The position numbers were made by a program, and so were the translations under genes. The notes beneath the pieces are model-generated. The model saw only the letters and a program-made list of their open reading frames with translations, had not been told where the DNA came from and made no database searches. From Methylobacterium sp. W2 (GTDB lineage Bacteria; Pseudomonadota; Alphaproteobacteria; Rhizobiales; Beijerinckiaceae), in the NCBI RefSeq assembly GCF_020662345.1, contig NZ_VMOA01000004.1, forward strand, positions 1-64,000: a stretch of DNA of 64,000 bases, written 5' to 3'. Positions 27,114-36,617 of this stretch are shown here, one piece after another (the stretch's first letter is position 1; every line of letters begins with the position of its first letter).

Positions 27114-28262
27114 TCAGGTGCGGCTCGGCGGCAGGGTGCTCGCCTCCGCCGCCACCTTGGCACCGGGGCGGACGCGCGACAGGCCGTTGACGACCACGTT
27201 CTCGTCGCCCTTCAGGCCTTCGCGGATCACGCGGTATCCGTCGACCTTCGGCCCGAGCTTCACGTCGCGGGTGCTCACCGAACCGTCGTCGGCGACGATG
27301 TAGACGATGCGCTTGTCCTGGTTCGCGGAGATGGCCTCGTCGGGGAGGAGGATGCCCTGGAAGGGCTTCGTCGCCGGCAGCGAGACGATGCCGAACAGAC
27401 CCGGCTTGATGAAACCATCCGGGTTCTCGACGGTGGCGCGCAGCAGCACCGTACCCGTGGCGTTGTCGACCCGGTTGTCCACGAAGTCGAGGGTACCCTT
27501 GCGGGTCGGCTTCACCTCGTTGGTCAGGGCGATCAGAATCGGAACGCCCTTGCCCTTCTGGGTCTGGCCCATGCCGATACCGAGGCTGCCCTGGTACTTC
27601 AGGAAGGAGCGCTCATCCACGGTGAAGCCGAAATAGATCGGATCCAGGGAGACGATCGTCGTCAGCTGGGTCTGGTCGGTGATGACGATGTTGCCCTCGG
27701 TGACGAGGCGCTGGCTGATTCGGCCCGAGATCGGGGCCCGGACCTCTGTGAAATCGTAATTGAGTTGCGCCTGGCGCAACTGCGCATCGGCGCTGTCGAC
27801 ATTGGCCTGAGCCGTCTGCGACGCCTGCCGGCGCTGATCCGTCACCTGCTCGGAGATATTGCCGGAACGGCTCAGGGTCTGAGCGCGTTCGAGGTCGGTC
27901 TGGGAGAAGGTCAATCCGGCCTGGGCGGAGGTGAGGGCGGCCTTGGCCTGATCGAGGGCGGCCTTATAGGGGCGACGGTCGATGACGAAGAGCAGGTCGC
28001 CCTTCTTGACTGTGGCGCCGTCCACGAAATTAACCTTCTCGAGATAGCCGGTGACCCGCGCCCGCACGTCGACGATCTCCACGGGATCGAACCGGCCCGT
28101 ATACATATCGGTCTCGACGATCTCGCGAACCACCGGCTTGGCCGTGGTCACCTTCGGCGGCGGACCACCGGGCGCCTGGGCTGAAACCGGCGGGGCGAAG
28201 GCCAGAAATACGGCGGACAGGAGGATCGCGGACGACCATCCGGAGAGCGGACGCTTGATCAT
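27114..28262 (-). CDS. RND efflux periplasmic adaptor subunit
   Basis: A membrane-fusion protein of about 382 residues that bridges the RND permease to an outer membrane channel. It has a Sec-type signal (SSAILLSAVFLAFAPPVSAQ), the lipoyl half-motifs VRARVTGYLEKVNFVDGATVKKGD and TEVRAPISGRISQRLVTEGNIV, the alpha-hairpin between them (ALDQAKAALTSAQAG ... AQANVDSADAQLRQAQLNYD), and a beta-barrel domain. No lipobox Cys is present, so it is probably not a lipoprotein. ATG 28262 with AGGGAA upstream was chosen over an extension to 28328. Confidence 0.92.
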   Translation of the reverse strand: MIKRPLSGWSSAILLSAVFLAFAPPVSAQAPGGPPPKVTTAKPVVREIVETDMYTGRFDPVEIVDVRARVTGYLEKVNFVDGATVKKGDLLFVIDRRPYKAALDQAKAALTSAQAGLTFSQTDLERAQTLSRSGNISEQVTDQRRQASQTAQANVDSADAQLRQAQLNYDFTEVRAPISGRISQRLVTEGNIVITDQTQLTTIVSLDPIYFGFTVDERSFLKYQGSLGIGMGQTQKGKGVPILIALTNEVKPTRKGTLDFVDNRVDNATGTVLLRATVENPDGFIKPGLFGIVSLPATKPFQGILLPDEAISANQDKRIVYIVADDGSVSTRDVKLGPKVDGYRVIREGLKGDENVVVNGLSRVRPGAKVAAEASTLPPSRT

Positions 28263-28404
28263 GTTGCTTTTCCCTGCGCCCTGCGAGCTAAAGGCACCGT
28301 TCCCGTGATGTCGTGCGCTGCCGCACATGGCCCGTGGAGCGATGGGATTGTGACGTCGAATAGTCGCCAGACCGCCGTTCGGCCGGACTTATGACACCGA
28401 ATGT

Positions 28405-28728
28405 TCAGGACTCGACGGTTTCCCCGGCAAGATACCAGTCCTTGAACCCGCCGACATAATGCTCCTCGACCGGTATCCCGGCGGATTGAGCGGCGGCGAG
28501 GGCGTGCACCGAACGGACACCGGCCGCGCAGGAGAAGACCGGGCGGCGCCCGTCCTTTGCGATCAGCGCCGACAAGGCGTGTGTGTCGAAGGTCGACAGG
28601 GGGTGGGCCACGGAACCCGGAATGTGGCCGGCCGCATACTCGTGCGGCTCCCGCACGTCGATGAGCAGGATCGAGCGATCGTCGAGCCCCCGCTTGATCG
28701 TCTCCCGGTCGAGATCGACAACCTTCAT
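28405..28728 (-). CDS. Rhodanese-like domain protein
   Basis: A 107-residue single rhodanese domain. The CH2A-type motif LLIDVREPHEYAAGHIPGSVAHPLS and the active-site loop FSCAAGVRS with the catalytic Cys are intact, so it should carry a persulfide and act as sulfurtransferase; the acceptor is unknown. It has no signal peptide, hence cytoplasmic. It lies on the same strand as, and upstream of, the RND adaptor, but a 142-base gap separates them and no functional link is evident. Confidence 0.88.
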   Translation of the reverse strand: MKVVDLDRETIKRGLDDRSILLIDVREPHEYAAGHIPGSVAHPLSTFDTHALSALIAKDGRRPVFSCAAGVRSVHALAAAQSAGIPVEEHYVGGFKDWYLAGETVES

Positions 28729-29038
28729 GCGCCTAGCCCTCGCTTGGTCGCCACACGGTGACCTGTGGCGAATGTTCTTATGCGTCAGGCGTCATCCCGG
28801 CAAATCCCTGTCGGCCGAAGCCCCGACGTGGCCATCCGGGTGCAGGACCGACAACCGTTGTCGCGGCATCAAGCCAAGGAGGTTTCGCAGGAGCCCTTGT
28901 CTGTCCTGAGTCCACGAACCTGCACCGCATCCAAGGGCCGAGGATAAAAAACAACAGATAATATAAAAATATTAAAGCAAAAACTATATATACATTTGGT
29001 TGAACAGATAAGCTTTATATTTAGTATTAATATAGCAT
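28729..29038. other. 310-base gene-free spacer with an AT-rich island
   Basis: No credible gene. Bases 28941-29040 contain only 20 G or C in 100 by hand count, against strongly GC-rich surroundings. The first 200 bases are of normal composition and should contain the rhodanese promoter (minus strand). The island directly abuts the midA stop codon. I see no terminator hairpin with a clean stem in it. Confidence 0.7.
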
Positions 29039-30115
29039 CTAAGCTGAGGAAAAACCGCTGAGAACAGCTAGTCTTGGATCAGCGATCCCAATGGCCTGGA
29101 ACAGGCTGCCCATGCCTCTCTTTCCCGATGCTGTCAGGCGATGGAAGGCGGCGTCGACCGCTTCGGCCTGAGCATCGCTCGCCGCGGCTTTCAGGCGATC
29201 CGCGCGCTGTCGCAGGCCCAGGTTCAGGAGGAACGCCCCCTGGTCCAGGGGCCCATCGATGCGGGCTCCCTCACCGGCGGCGGCCCGACCGAGGGCGGCG
29301 AAATCGACATGGGTTGTCAGGTCCGCTTCGCCGGGGGCCAGCAGGGGATCGGTGAAGCGATGGGCCGAAACCGCCTGGAGCGTATCGCCGAAACCGGGTC
29401 GCGCATGGCCGTAATCGATGGCCAGGAGCGCGCCGCCCTGAGCGACGATCCGCCGGCTCAGGGTCCGGACGATGTCGAGGGCCGCGCCCGGAACGGTCAT
29501 CAACACGCCGACCGGTGCCTGGGCCGCGATCTCCCGGTCGGGCTCCGCCGCGAGGCCGAAGGCCAGGCGGCCGCCATCCGGAGAGAGACCGACGAGGCGT
29601 TCGCACCAGCCACGCTCCGTCCTCTGGAACTGGCGAACGGGAAGGGCGTCGATGAACTCGTTGGCGATGACGATCATCGGCCCGTCGGGCAGAGTCTCGA
29701 TCCCATCGTGCCACGTCGGCGACGCGGCTCCGAGGCGGGACATCTGCGCGGCCCGAAGAACGGGGCTTGTCTCGACGAGGTGGATGGCGGGCGTCCAATC
29801 CGGCGCCGCCCGGTGAAGGGCCCGCAGGGCATCGGCCATAAGCGTGCCGCGACCGGGCCCGAGCTCCGCCAGGACGAGATGGCTCGGTCCACCCATGGAG
29901 GCCCATGTCAGGGCGATCCAGATGCCGATCAACTCACCGAACATCTGGCTGATCTCGGGCGCGGTGACGAAATCGCCGCGGGTGCCGAGGGGATCGCGGG
30001 TGCGGTAATAGCCGTGGACCGGATGTCCGAGGCAGAGCGCCATGTAACGGGCGAGGCTCATCGGCCCGGCCTCCACGATCTCGTCGCGGATCTCGGCGAA
30101 AAGCGGCGTGGTCAC
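29039..30115 (-). CDS. Class I SAM-dependent methyltransferase, NDUFAF7/MidA family
   Basis: A 358-residue protein of the MidA/NDUFAF7 family; the mitochondrial member dimethylates an arginine of the complex I subunit NDUFS2. It has the family start GPMSLARYMALCLGHPVHGYY and GDFVTAPEISQMFGELIGIW, the SAM motif LAELGPGRGTLMADALRAL, ETSPVLRAAQ, and VIANEFIDALPVRQF. The start is GTG 30115, overlapping the lgt stop by four bases, so it is translationally coupled to lgt. Its role in complex I assembly here is inference from the family. It ends against the AT-rich island. Confidence 0.88.
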   Translation of the reverse strand: MTTPLFAEIRDEIVEAGPMSLARYMALCLGHPVHGYYRTRDPLGTRGDFVTAPEISQMFGELIGIWIALTWASMGGPSHLVLAELGPGRGTLMADALRALHRAAPDWTPAIHLVETSPVLRAAQMSRLGAASPTWHDGIETLPDGPMIVIANEFIDALPVRQFQRTERGWCERLVGLSPDGGRLAFGLAAEPDREIAAQAPVGVLMTVPGAALDIVRTLSRRIVAQGGALLAIDYGHARPGFGDTLQAVSAHRFTDPLLAPGEADLTTHVDFAALGRAAAGEGARIDGPLDQGAFLLNLGLRQRADRLKAAASDAQAEAVDAAFHRLTASGKRGMGSLFQAIGIADPRLAVLSGFSSA

Positions 30116-30996
30116 GCTGCGTCGGCCCGGACGGTCTCCGCCTGTTCATGGCGCGGCCGTGTCACACCGCGGGCAGCGAGGACGATATAGGTGATGCCGA
30201 TCAGGGCCATCGGCACGCAGAGCAGCATTCCCATGGTGATGCCGCCATAGCGCCAGTCCCCGGTACCGAAGAGGTATCCAAGCTGCCGGTCGGGTTCACG
30301 AAAAAACTCGCAGAACGTGCGGGCGAGGGCGTAGCCGAGGACGAAGACTCCCCCGAGCAGGCCCGGCTTGCGAAAGCCGAAGCGACGGACGGCGATGGCC
30401 ATCACCACGAAGAGCAGAGCCCCCTCCGTGGCCGCCTCGTAGAGCTGGCTCGGATGCCGCGCCAGCGGGCCGCCCGAGGGGAACACCACCGCGTAGGCGA
30501 AATCCGGCGCGATCCGGCCCCAGAGTTCGCCGTTCACGAAATTGGCGATGCGGCCGAAGAACAGGCCGATGGGAACGACGACGGCGGCGAGATCGAGAAG
30601 GGTATAGGGCGACAGTTTTCGCGAACGGGCGAACAGCACCATCGCCAGCACCGCGCCGAGAAAGCCGCCGTGGAACGACATGCCACCGTTGCGGATCGCC
30701 AGGATCTCGAGGGGATCGTCGAGATAGAGCGGCAGGTTGTAGAACAGGACGTAGCCGATGCGGCCGCCGAGCACGACGCCGAGGGCGACCCAGACGATGA
30801 GGTCGTCGATGTCGTTGAGGCTCGGCCGCCGCACGACACCCCAGAACCTGTCCGCCGCCACCAGCCGGCGGGCATAGAACCATCCGCCGACGAGTCCGAC
30901 GATGTAGGACAGGGCGTACCACTTGATGGTGATCGGGCCGATCGCCACCGCCACCGGATCGATGGCGGGGAAGGGCAGGGCGAGCAACGGCGGCAT
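30112..30996 (-). CDS. lgt: Prolipoprotein diacylglyceryl transferase
   Basis: Lgt transfers diacylglycerol from phosphatidylglycerol to the lipobox Cys of prolipoproteins at the inner membrane. 294 residues with about seven helices. Signatures: KWYALSYIVGLVGGWFYARRL, the catalytic-region HGGFLGAVLA, and the Lgt motif GRIANFVNGELWGRIAPD with the essential Arg and Glu. Forms an operon with midA. Together with lnt at 40.6 kb, this window carries the first and last steps of lipoprotein modification. Confidence 0.95.
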   Translation of the reverse strand: MPPLLALPFPAIDPVAVAIGPITIKWYALSYIVGLVGGWFYARRLVAADRFWGVVRRPSLNDIDDLIVWVALGVVLGGRIGYVLFYNLPLYLDDPLEILAIRNGGMSFHGGFLGAVLAMVLFARSRKLSPYTLLDLAAVVVPIGLFFGRIANFVNGELWGRIAPDFAYAVVFPSGGPLARHPSQLYEAATEGALLFVVMAIAVRRFGFRKPGLLGGVFVLGYALARTFCEFFREPDRQLGYLFGTGDWRYGGITMGMLLCVPMALIGITYIVLAARGVTRPRHEQAETVRADAA

Positions 30997-31035
30997 CGGC
31001 TGGCCTCCAGGATGGGGGCCGGCTTTGGACGTGCC

Positions 31036-31074
31036 GGGCCTCCCGCGTCAACCCTCGGTCGACGCGGGAGGCCC
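31036..31074 (-). terminator. 14-bp perfect hairpin after the chemoreceptor
   Basis: GGGCCTCCCGCGTC (31036-31049) is perfectly complementary to GACGCGGGAGGCCC (31061-31074), loop 11 bases. It lies just past the chemoreceptor stop (minus strand) and before lgt. No T-run follows on either side, so it may instead be an RNA-stabilising element. Confidence 0.55.
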
Positions 31075-31082
31075 ATGACGGG

Positions 31083-33233
31083 TCAGGCGGCGCGCACCGT
31101 CGCGAGGAATTGACCGACTTCCGCACGCAGGCTGTCGGACTGTGTCGACAGGTCTTCCGAAGCCAGCAGGACCCGGCCGGCGGAGGTGCCGGCCTCGGCC
31201 GCCGAGCGGGCGACCTCCTCGATATCCGTGGTCATGGCGCCGGTACCGGCCGAAGCCTGCCCCATGTTGCGGACGATCTCCTGAGTCGTGAGGCTCTGCT
31301 CTTCCACCGCCGCGGCGATGCTGCTGGTGACCATGCTCATACTCTCGATCCGCGAGACGATGCCCTGGATCGCCCCCGACGCCCCATTGGTCGCGCCCTG
31401 GATCGCCTCCACCTGCTGGTGGATTTCGGCCGTGGCGCGGGAGGTCTGCTCGGCGAGGTTCTTCACCTCGGCCGCCACGACGGCGAACCCGCGTCCGGCT
31501 TCGCCCGCACGCGCGGCCTCGATGGTGGCGTTGAGGGCCAGCAGATTGGTCTGCGATGCGATCTGCTGGACCATGCCGACCACGTCGCCGATGCGCGTCG
31601 CGGCAACCGACAGCGTGCGCATCGTCTCCGCGGTGCGGCTCGCCTCCTCGACGGCGGAGCGGGACATGTCGGCGGCCTGCTCGACCTGACGGCCGATCTC
31701 CTGCACCGTGGCGCCGAGCTCCTCGGCGGCCGCAGCGACCGCGTTGACGTTACCAGCGGTCTGGTGGGCGGTGGCGGCGACGGAGGTCGAACGGCTGACC
31801 GTGCCGTCCACCGTCATGGTCATGCTGTTCGATGCGTCATGCAGGCTCGCGGAGGCGGACGACACGCCATCGACGATGCGGCCGACGGAGCGCTCGAAAT
31901 TGTCGGCGAGTTCGTTGAGCAGGGCGCGGCGCTCGATCTCCGCGCGCATGCGGGAGGCTTCGGTGGTGCGAAGCTGCTGGGCCGCGTCTTCCAGAGAAAT
32001 GTCGCGGATGGTGACGACGGCGCGGGCGATCTCGCCGATCTCGTCCGCACGACGGCTGCCGGGGACCTCGTCGAGGGTCTCGCGACGGGCCAGGGCCTGG
32101 AGGGCACGGGCGAGGGCGCCGAGGGGCCGGACGATGCTGCGGGCGAAGAGCAGGCCGAGAACGGCGGTGGCGGCGAGGACCGCGAGGGCAGACATGAGCA
32201 GCGACCGCGTCAGGCTATCTACGGAATGGAGCGCCTCGCTCTGGGCCTGCTCGGCGACGATGGTCCAGGGGGACCCCAGCATCGAGATCGAGGCGGTGGC
32301 GGCCAGGCGAGCCTTGTCGCCGCTGCCATAGACGAAGGGCTTGCCGGACTTGAGGCTCTCGGCGTCCAGGCCCGCCGTCGCGACGGGCATGCCCGCCTTC
32401 GCGGAGGGGGTCAGGGGTGGATTGCCGCGCAGCAGGCCATCGGAACCGACGGCCATCACCTGTCCCGTGGCGCCCAGGCCGTTCCGCTCGGACAGCGAGG
32501 CGTCGAACAGGGCGGGCGTCACGCGCAGAACGAGGAAGCCGATCCGCGAGGCGGCTTGCCCGGTTCCCATGGCGACGTTGGCGCGGCGGTAAATGCCGCG
32601 GCCGAGGAAGGCGGAGGGACCGGTATCCGTGGGATAGGCCGCGAAATCCTCGGTCAGCACCGCATCCGGCTCAGCGGTCTTGAGGCGCTCGATGAGCCTA
32701 GCGAGACCGGACTTCTGCAGGTCCGGCTCCGACAGGCCATGGGCGAAATCCGCGCCCTTCGTGGTGGTGTAGGCGATGCGCCCGTCCTCATCGATGAAGA
32801 GAAGGTCGGCATAGCCTGAGCGCTCCACGAGCTTGCGGGCGACTTCCTGCACCTTGGCGTGGCGACGGCCATACATGGTACCGGTGCCCTCGACGGCCAT
32901 GCGTTCCTGCGCGGTCGTCGGGCTGGTGAAGGCCTGCACGAGGCCGGCGTAGTCGGCCTTCGTCGGATCGAGGGCCTCAACCAGATCGCCGACATTGCTC
33001 GAGATCTGGTTGTTGCCGGCGGTCGCAATAAGATCCCCGCGGGCGCGGTCGGCAATCAGTTCCAGCCCGGTCTTTCGGGCCGTGGCAGCGAATTCGAGTC
33101 TTTCCTGCACAGCGGAGGTCAACCCGGACCTAGCTGAATACCAGCTCAGGCTCCCCATGAGGGCCGTACTGACCATCGCCAAGCCCACAATGATGACAGG
33201 TAGGCGGACATTGAGACTGGTGGTGATCGACAT
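31083..33233 (-). CDS. Methyl-accepting chemotaxis protein
   Basis: A chemoreceptor of about 716 residues: an N-terminal helix ([19 protein letters not shown]), a large periplasmic Cache-like sensor from about 45 to 320 ([33 protein letters not shown]...), a second helix [18 protein letters not shown], a HAMP domain, and a C-terminal signalling domain with the conserved tip region [25 protein letters not shown] in pieces. It lacks a CheR-binding pentapeptide. ATG 33233 starts right before the first helix; TTG 33281 gives 16 extra residues and is less likely. The ligand is unknown; no che genes are nearby. Confidence 0.9.
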   Translation of the reverse strand: MSITTSLNVRLPVIIVGLAMVSTALMGSLSWYSARSGLTSAVQERLEFAATARKTGLELIADRARGDLIATAGNNQISSNVGDLVEALDPTKADYAGLVQAFTSPTTAQERMAVEGTGTMYGRRHAKVQEVARKLVERSGYADLLFIDEDGRIAYTTTKGADFAHGLSEPDLQKSGLARLIERLKTAEPDAVLTEDFAAYPTDTGPSAFLGRGIYRRANVAMGTGQAASRIGFLVLRVTPALFDASLSERNGLGATGQVMAVGSDGLLRGNPPLTPSAKAGMPVATAGLDAESLKSGKPFVYGSGDKARLAATASISMLGSPWTIVAEQAQSEALHSVDSLTRSLLMSALAVLAATAVLGLLFARSIVRPLGALARALQALARRETLDEVPGSRRADEIGEIARAVVTIRDISLEDAAQQLRTTEASRMRAEIERRALLNELADNFERSVGRIVDGVSSASASLHDASNSMTMTVDGTVSRSTSVAATAHQTAGNVNAVAAAAEELGATVQEIGRQVEQAADMSRSAVEEASRTAETMRTLSVAATRIGDVVGMVQQIASQTNLLALNATIEAARAGEAGRGFAVVAAEVKNLAEQTSRATAEIHQQVEAIQGATNGASGAIQGIVSRIESMSMVTSSIAAAVEEQSLTTQEIVRNMGQASAGTGAMTTDIEEVARSAAEAGTSAGRVLLASEDLSTQSDSLRAEVGQFLATVRAA

Positions 33234-33408
33234 AAAGCTGTGTGCCCTTGGGAAATCAGGGCTCTGAATATCGGGTGACAAATTGAGAAAGTGTTCCTTA
33301 AGGCCCGGACTGCGTAATTTTCACGGGCGAGAGATGCTGTTTCGGCATGGCCTGAGCTTCCATGAATGGGGCCTCATGCAAACGGCATTCAAAATATCTC
33401 ATCCGGTG

Positions 33409-33433
33409 CCTCAATGCGTTTCACGCATTGAGG
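33409..33433 (-). terminator. 11-bp perfect palindrome downstream of ilvA
   Basis: CCTCAATGCGT (33409-33419) and ACGCATTGAGG (33423-33433) form an 11-pair stem with loop TTC, 42 bases beyond the ilvA stop on its strand. No T-run; it could be a terminator stem or an operator for the downstream chemoreceptor. Confidence 0.45.
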
Positions 33434-33474
33434 CTTGTCCGCGCGACAGCCCTGCAGCCGCCGTCCGCCGAATC

Positions 33475-35040
33475 TCAGTAGCTCGAAGTACGATCGGAGA
33501 TCTGGAGCTCCGATCGAGTAACCTCTCCCGTCGCCAGGAACAGGCGGTACGCAAGATTGTCCGTCTCGTCGACATACGGGTATCCGAGAGCGCCGAGGGC
33601 GGTGTCGAAACGTTGGCGCTCTTCGGCGGGGACGCTGATTCCGGCGAGCACCCGGCCATAATCGGCGCCGTGGTTCCGGTAGTGGAACAGGGTAATGTTG
33701 AACCCGTCCGCCAGACCGTCGAGGAATCGCAGAAGGGCACCCGGACGCTCCGGGAACTGGAACCGGTAGATGCGCTCGTCGGTGAGTCCGGTCGAACGGC
33801 CGCCGACCATGTAGCGGACATGCACCTTGGCCATCTCGTTGTCGCTGAGATCGACCACGCTGTAGCCGTCGGCCCGCAGGCCGGCGATGAGGTCGCGCTT
33901 CTCCGGGATTCCGCCGGGCAGGTTGATGCCCACGAAGATCTGCGCCTCGGCCGAGGGCGCGTAGCGGTAATTGAACTCGGTGATCGCGCGCGGGCCGAGA
34001 TGGCGGATGAAGGCGCGATAGGCGCCCGCCTGCTCGGGGATCGTGACGCCGAGGAGCGCCTCGCGCTGCTCGCCGATCTCGGCGCGCTCGGCGATGTGGC
34101 GCAGGCGGTCGAAGTTGAGGTTGGCACCTGACGAGATCGCCACCAGCGTCCCCGCCGAACTGCCCTCGCGCGCCGCGTAGACCTTCGCACCGGCGAGAGC
34201 CAGCGCGCCGGAGGGCTCGGAAACCGCGCGGGTATCGTCGAAAATGTCCTTGACCGCCGCGCACATGGCGTCGGTATCCACGGTGATGACTCCGTCGAGA
34301 TGCTCGCGGCAGAGGCGGAAGGTCTCCTCGCCGGCCTGACGCACGGCAACGCCGTCGGCGAAGAGGCCGACCGTCGCCAGGGTCACGCGCTCGTCGGCGG
34401 CAAGAGCCGCCGCCATGCAGGCGGCATCATCCGGCTCGACGCCGATGACCTTGGTCTCGGGCCGCAGGTACTTCACAAAGGTGGCGATGCCGGCTGCGAG
34501 ACCGCCGCCGCCGATCGGCACGAAGATCGCCTCGATCGGCCCGGAATGCTGGGTCAGGATCTCCATGCCGATGGTGCCCTGTCCGGCGATCACATCGGGA
34601 TCGTCGAACGGGTGAAGGAAGGTCAGCCCCTGCTCGGTCTCGAGCTCGCGGGCACGGCCCAGCGCCTCGTCGAACGTATCGCCGAAGAGTACGACCTCGG
34701 CCCCGCGCGCGCGGCAGGCATCGACCTTGATAGCCGGCGTGGTGCGCGGCATCACGATGACGGCGCGCACGGTGAGCCGGGCCGCGGCGAGAGCAACGCC
34801 CTGAGCGTGGTTTCCCGCCGAGGCGCAGACGACCCCGCGCGCCAGTACCTCGGACGAGAGGCCCGACATCTTGTTGTAGGCGCCGCGCAGCTTGAACGAG
34901 AAGACCGGCTGCAGATCCTCGCGCTTGAGCAGGACCGGGCGCCCCAGGCGCGCGGACATGCGCGGCATGGGATCGAGCGGGCTCTCGATGGCGACATCGT
35001 AGACGCGGGCGGTGAGGATCTTGCGGATGTAGTCGGTCAA
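33475..35040 (-). CDS. ilvA: Threonine ammonia-lyase, biosynthetic
   Basis: Pyridoxal phosphate enzyme making 2-oxobutanoate for isoleucine synthesis. 521 residues, the long allosteric form. The PLP Lys is in FSFKLRGAYNKM (Lys50), the Asn loop in CASAGNHAQGVAL, the phosphate loop in PIGGGGLAAG, and SEPSGALALAGAK is standard. The C-terminal part carries two ACT-like domains (FAVTIPEQAGAYRAFIRHLG-like and FQFPERPGALLRFLDGL) for isoleucine feedback. The start is TTG 35040 with GGAG about 11 bases upstream; no better in-frame start is visible nearby. It ends with an extra tail of about 19 residues after the usual AYRLFLA. Confidence 0.92.
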   Translation of the reverse strand: MTDYIRKILTARVYDVAIESPLDPMPRMSARLGRPVLLKREDLQPVFSFKLRGAYNKMSGLSSEVLARGVVCASAGNHAQGVALAAARLTVRAVIVMPRTTPAIKVDACRARGAEVVLFGDTFDEALGRARELETEQGLTFLHPFDDPDVIAGQGTIGMEILTQHSGPIEAIFVPIGGGGLAAGIATFVKYLRPETKVIGVEPDDAACMAAALAADERVTLATVGLFADGVAVRQAGEETFRLCREHLDGVITVDTDAMCAAVKDIFDDTRAVSEPSGALALAGAKVYAAREGSSAGTLVAISSGANLNFDRLRHIAERAEIGEQREALLGVTIPEQAGAYRAFIRHLGPRAITEFNYRYAPSAEAQIFVGINLPGGIPEKRDLIAGLRADGYSVVDLSDNEMAKVHVRYMVGGRSTGLTDERIYRFQFPERPGALLRFLDGLADGFNITLFHYRNHGADYGRVLAGISVPAEERQRFDTALGALGYPYVDETDNLAYRLFLATGEVTRSELQISDRTSSY

Positions 35041-35185
35041 GGAGACGCGTGCTCCGTCGGAGGTTCGGAATCGGTATCGGATGAGGTTCGGGATACGCCC
35101 GTGGAGAGGAAGAAGCGAGGGACGATCCCCCGGCCCGGTGGGACAAGGCGCCGCCCGTGGCGGAGTTGGCGAAGAACGAACGGCG

Positions 35186-35533
35186 TCAGAAGAACCTGTC
35201 GATGACGGCCGCCATCCAGACCAGGGCGGCGAGGGCTTGCGCCATGAAGGCCCCGGCGGAGGCCAGGTCCTTGACGATGCCGATCCTGGCGTGATGAGCG
35301 GGGTGGAGATGGTCGCAGAGCTTCTCGATCGCGGTATTCAGGAACTCCGCCGCCAGCACCACGAGCAGGCTCGCCAGGAGCGCCACGCGGATCCAGAGCG
35401 TGGTGCCCATCACCAACGCGGCAGGCACGCCGAGCACAAGCAGGACGAGTTCCAGACGCAGGGCCCGCTCGGTCCGGGCACCGAAGACGAGGCCGCGCCA
35501 GGAATTGAGGAAGGCGAGATAGAGCGCGCGCAT
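35186..35533 (-). CDS. dgkA: Diacylglycerol kinase
   Basis: A 115-residue trimeric membrane kinase of the DgkA family that phosphorylates diacylglycerol or undecaprenol. Three helices; the catalytic signature AAEFLNTAIEKLCDHLHPAHHARIGIVKDLASAGA in pieces shows the E-x-x-N-T-A-I-E and K-D-x-A-S-A-A/G motifs. The N-terminal amphipathic segment FLNSWRGLVFGARTERALR is typical. ATG 35533 lies four bases after the stop of the AbrB-type gene, so they are likely coupled. A much longer open frame upstream in the same register is an artefact. Confidence 0.92.
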   Translation of the reverse strand: MRALYLAFLNSWRGLVFGARTERALRLELVLLVLGVPAALVMGTTLWIRVALLASLLVVLAAEFLNTAIEKLCDHLHPAHHARIGIVKDLASAGAFMAQALAALVWMAAVIDRFF

Positions 35534-35537
35534 GGGG

Positions 35538-36587
35538 TCAGCGGTCCGCGGGAGCGCCGCGGGCGATCCATTTCGCGAGAAGAGGGCCGGTGAGCAGCAC
35601 CACGAACAGGCGCAGGGTCTGGACGGCGAGGACGAAGGACACGTCGGCCTTGGAGCCGACGGCGATGATCGCCACGGAATCGAGCCCGCCCGGACTGGTG
35701 GCGAGGAACGCCGTGAGGAAGTCCACCGGCAGCAGAAAGGTGAGGCCGTAGGCCCAGCCGCCGCACAGGGCGATGACGGCGAAGGTGGCGACGAGGATGC
35801 CCGGCAGGGCGGCGAATGTCTCGCGCAAGGTCTGCGCCGTAAAGCGCAGGCCGACATACCAGCCGATACAGGCATAGGCGAGATCGAGGAGCGGTTCGGG
35901 CAGGGTCATCGAGACGAGGCCCATGGCATGGAGCACGGCGCCCAGGATCATAGGCCCGACGAGGGCGCTCGCCGGCAGGCGCAGGAGGCGGGCGAGCCCG
36001 AAACCGATGCCGGCCACCGCCAGCGTGGCGAGAACGGGAAGGATGCCGGCCTCGGCCAGGGACGCGGCCTTCGCGGTGCTCGACGTATCGGTGAGGATGC
36101 GGGCGACCACGGAGGCCGAGAGGACCACGGCGGCGACGCGGACATATTGCATGAAGGCGACGAGGCGCGGGTCGGCGCCGTATTCCTCGGCCATGGCGGT
36201 CATGGCGGCGGCTCCGCCGGGGGAGGAGCCCCAGGCGGCGGTGCTGCCGGGAAGGATCCGCAGGCGGGTCAACGCCCAGCCGACGATGGCGCCGGCCATC
36301 ACGGTGACGAGGACCACGGCGAGAATCAGCAATCCGTCATCGAGGAGCGTCCCGACGATATCGGCAGTCACGGATTTGGCGACGAGGCAGCCGATGATGG
36401 ACTGTGCCGCCTGGAAGCCGGGCCGCGCCAGCGACAGGCTCGCCCCGCCCACCCCGAAAGCGATGGCCACGAGCATCGGCCCGAGGAGGAGCGCCGCCGG
36501 AAACCGGGCCAGCGTGAGGCTGTAGGCAATGGCGGCCGAGGCGGCGACAAGCGCCGTCCAAAGGCCGAGAGAACGCGGGCTGAGCAC
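35538..36587 (-). CDS. AbrB-duplication family membrane protein
   Basis: A 349-residue membrane protein with about 10 helices arranged as two repeats, each containing a G-P-M helix end: AALLLGPMLVAIAFG and ASALVGPMILGAVLHA. SSPGGAAAMTAMAEEYGAD and TSPGGLDSVAIIAVGSKAD are the matching S-P-G-G re-entrant loops. This is the AbrB membrane duplication family (sometimes mislabelled as ammonia monooxygenase or as the transcription factor AbrB). Transport function is suspected, substrate unknown. It is divergent in function from its neighbours; downstream is dgkA, upstream oxyR. Confidence 0.8.
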   Translation of the reverse strand: MLSPRSLGLWTALVAASAAIAYSLTLARFPAALLLGPMLVAIAFGVGGASLSLARPGFQAAQSIIGCLVAKSVTADIVGTLLDDGLLILAVVLVTVMAGAIVGWALTRLRILPGSTAAWGSSPGGAAAMTAMAEEYGADPRLVAFMQYVRVAAVVLSASVVARILTDTSSTAKAASLAEAGILPVLATLAVAGIGFGLARLLRLPASALVGPMILGAVLHAMGLVSMTLPEPLLDLAYACIGWYVGLRFTAQTLRETFAALPGILVATFAVIALCGGWAYGLTFLLPVDFLTAFLATSPGGLDSVAIIAVGSKADVSFVLAVQTLRLFVVLLTGPLLAKWIARGAPADR

Positions 36588-36617
36588 GGGAAACCGATGG
36601 TGGGGAGGCGCCCGCCC

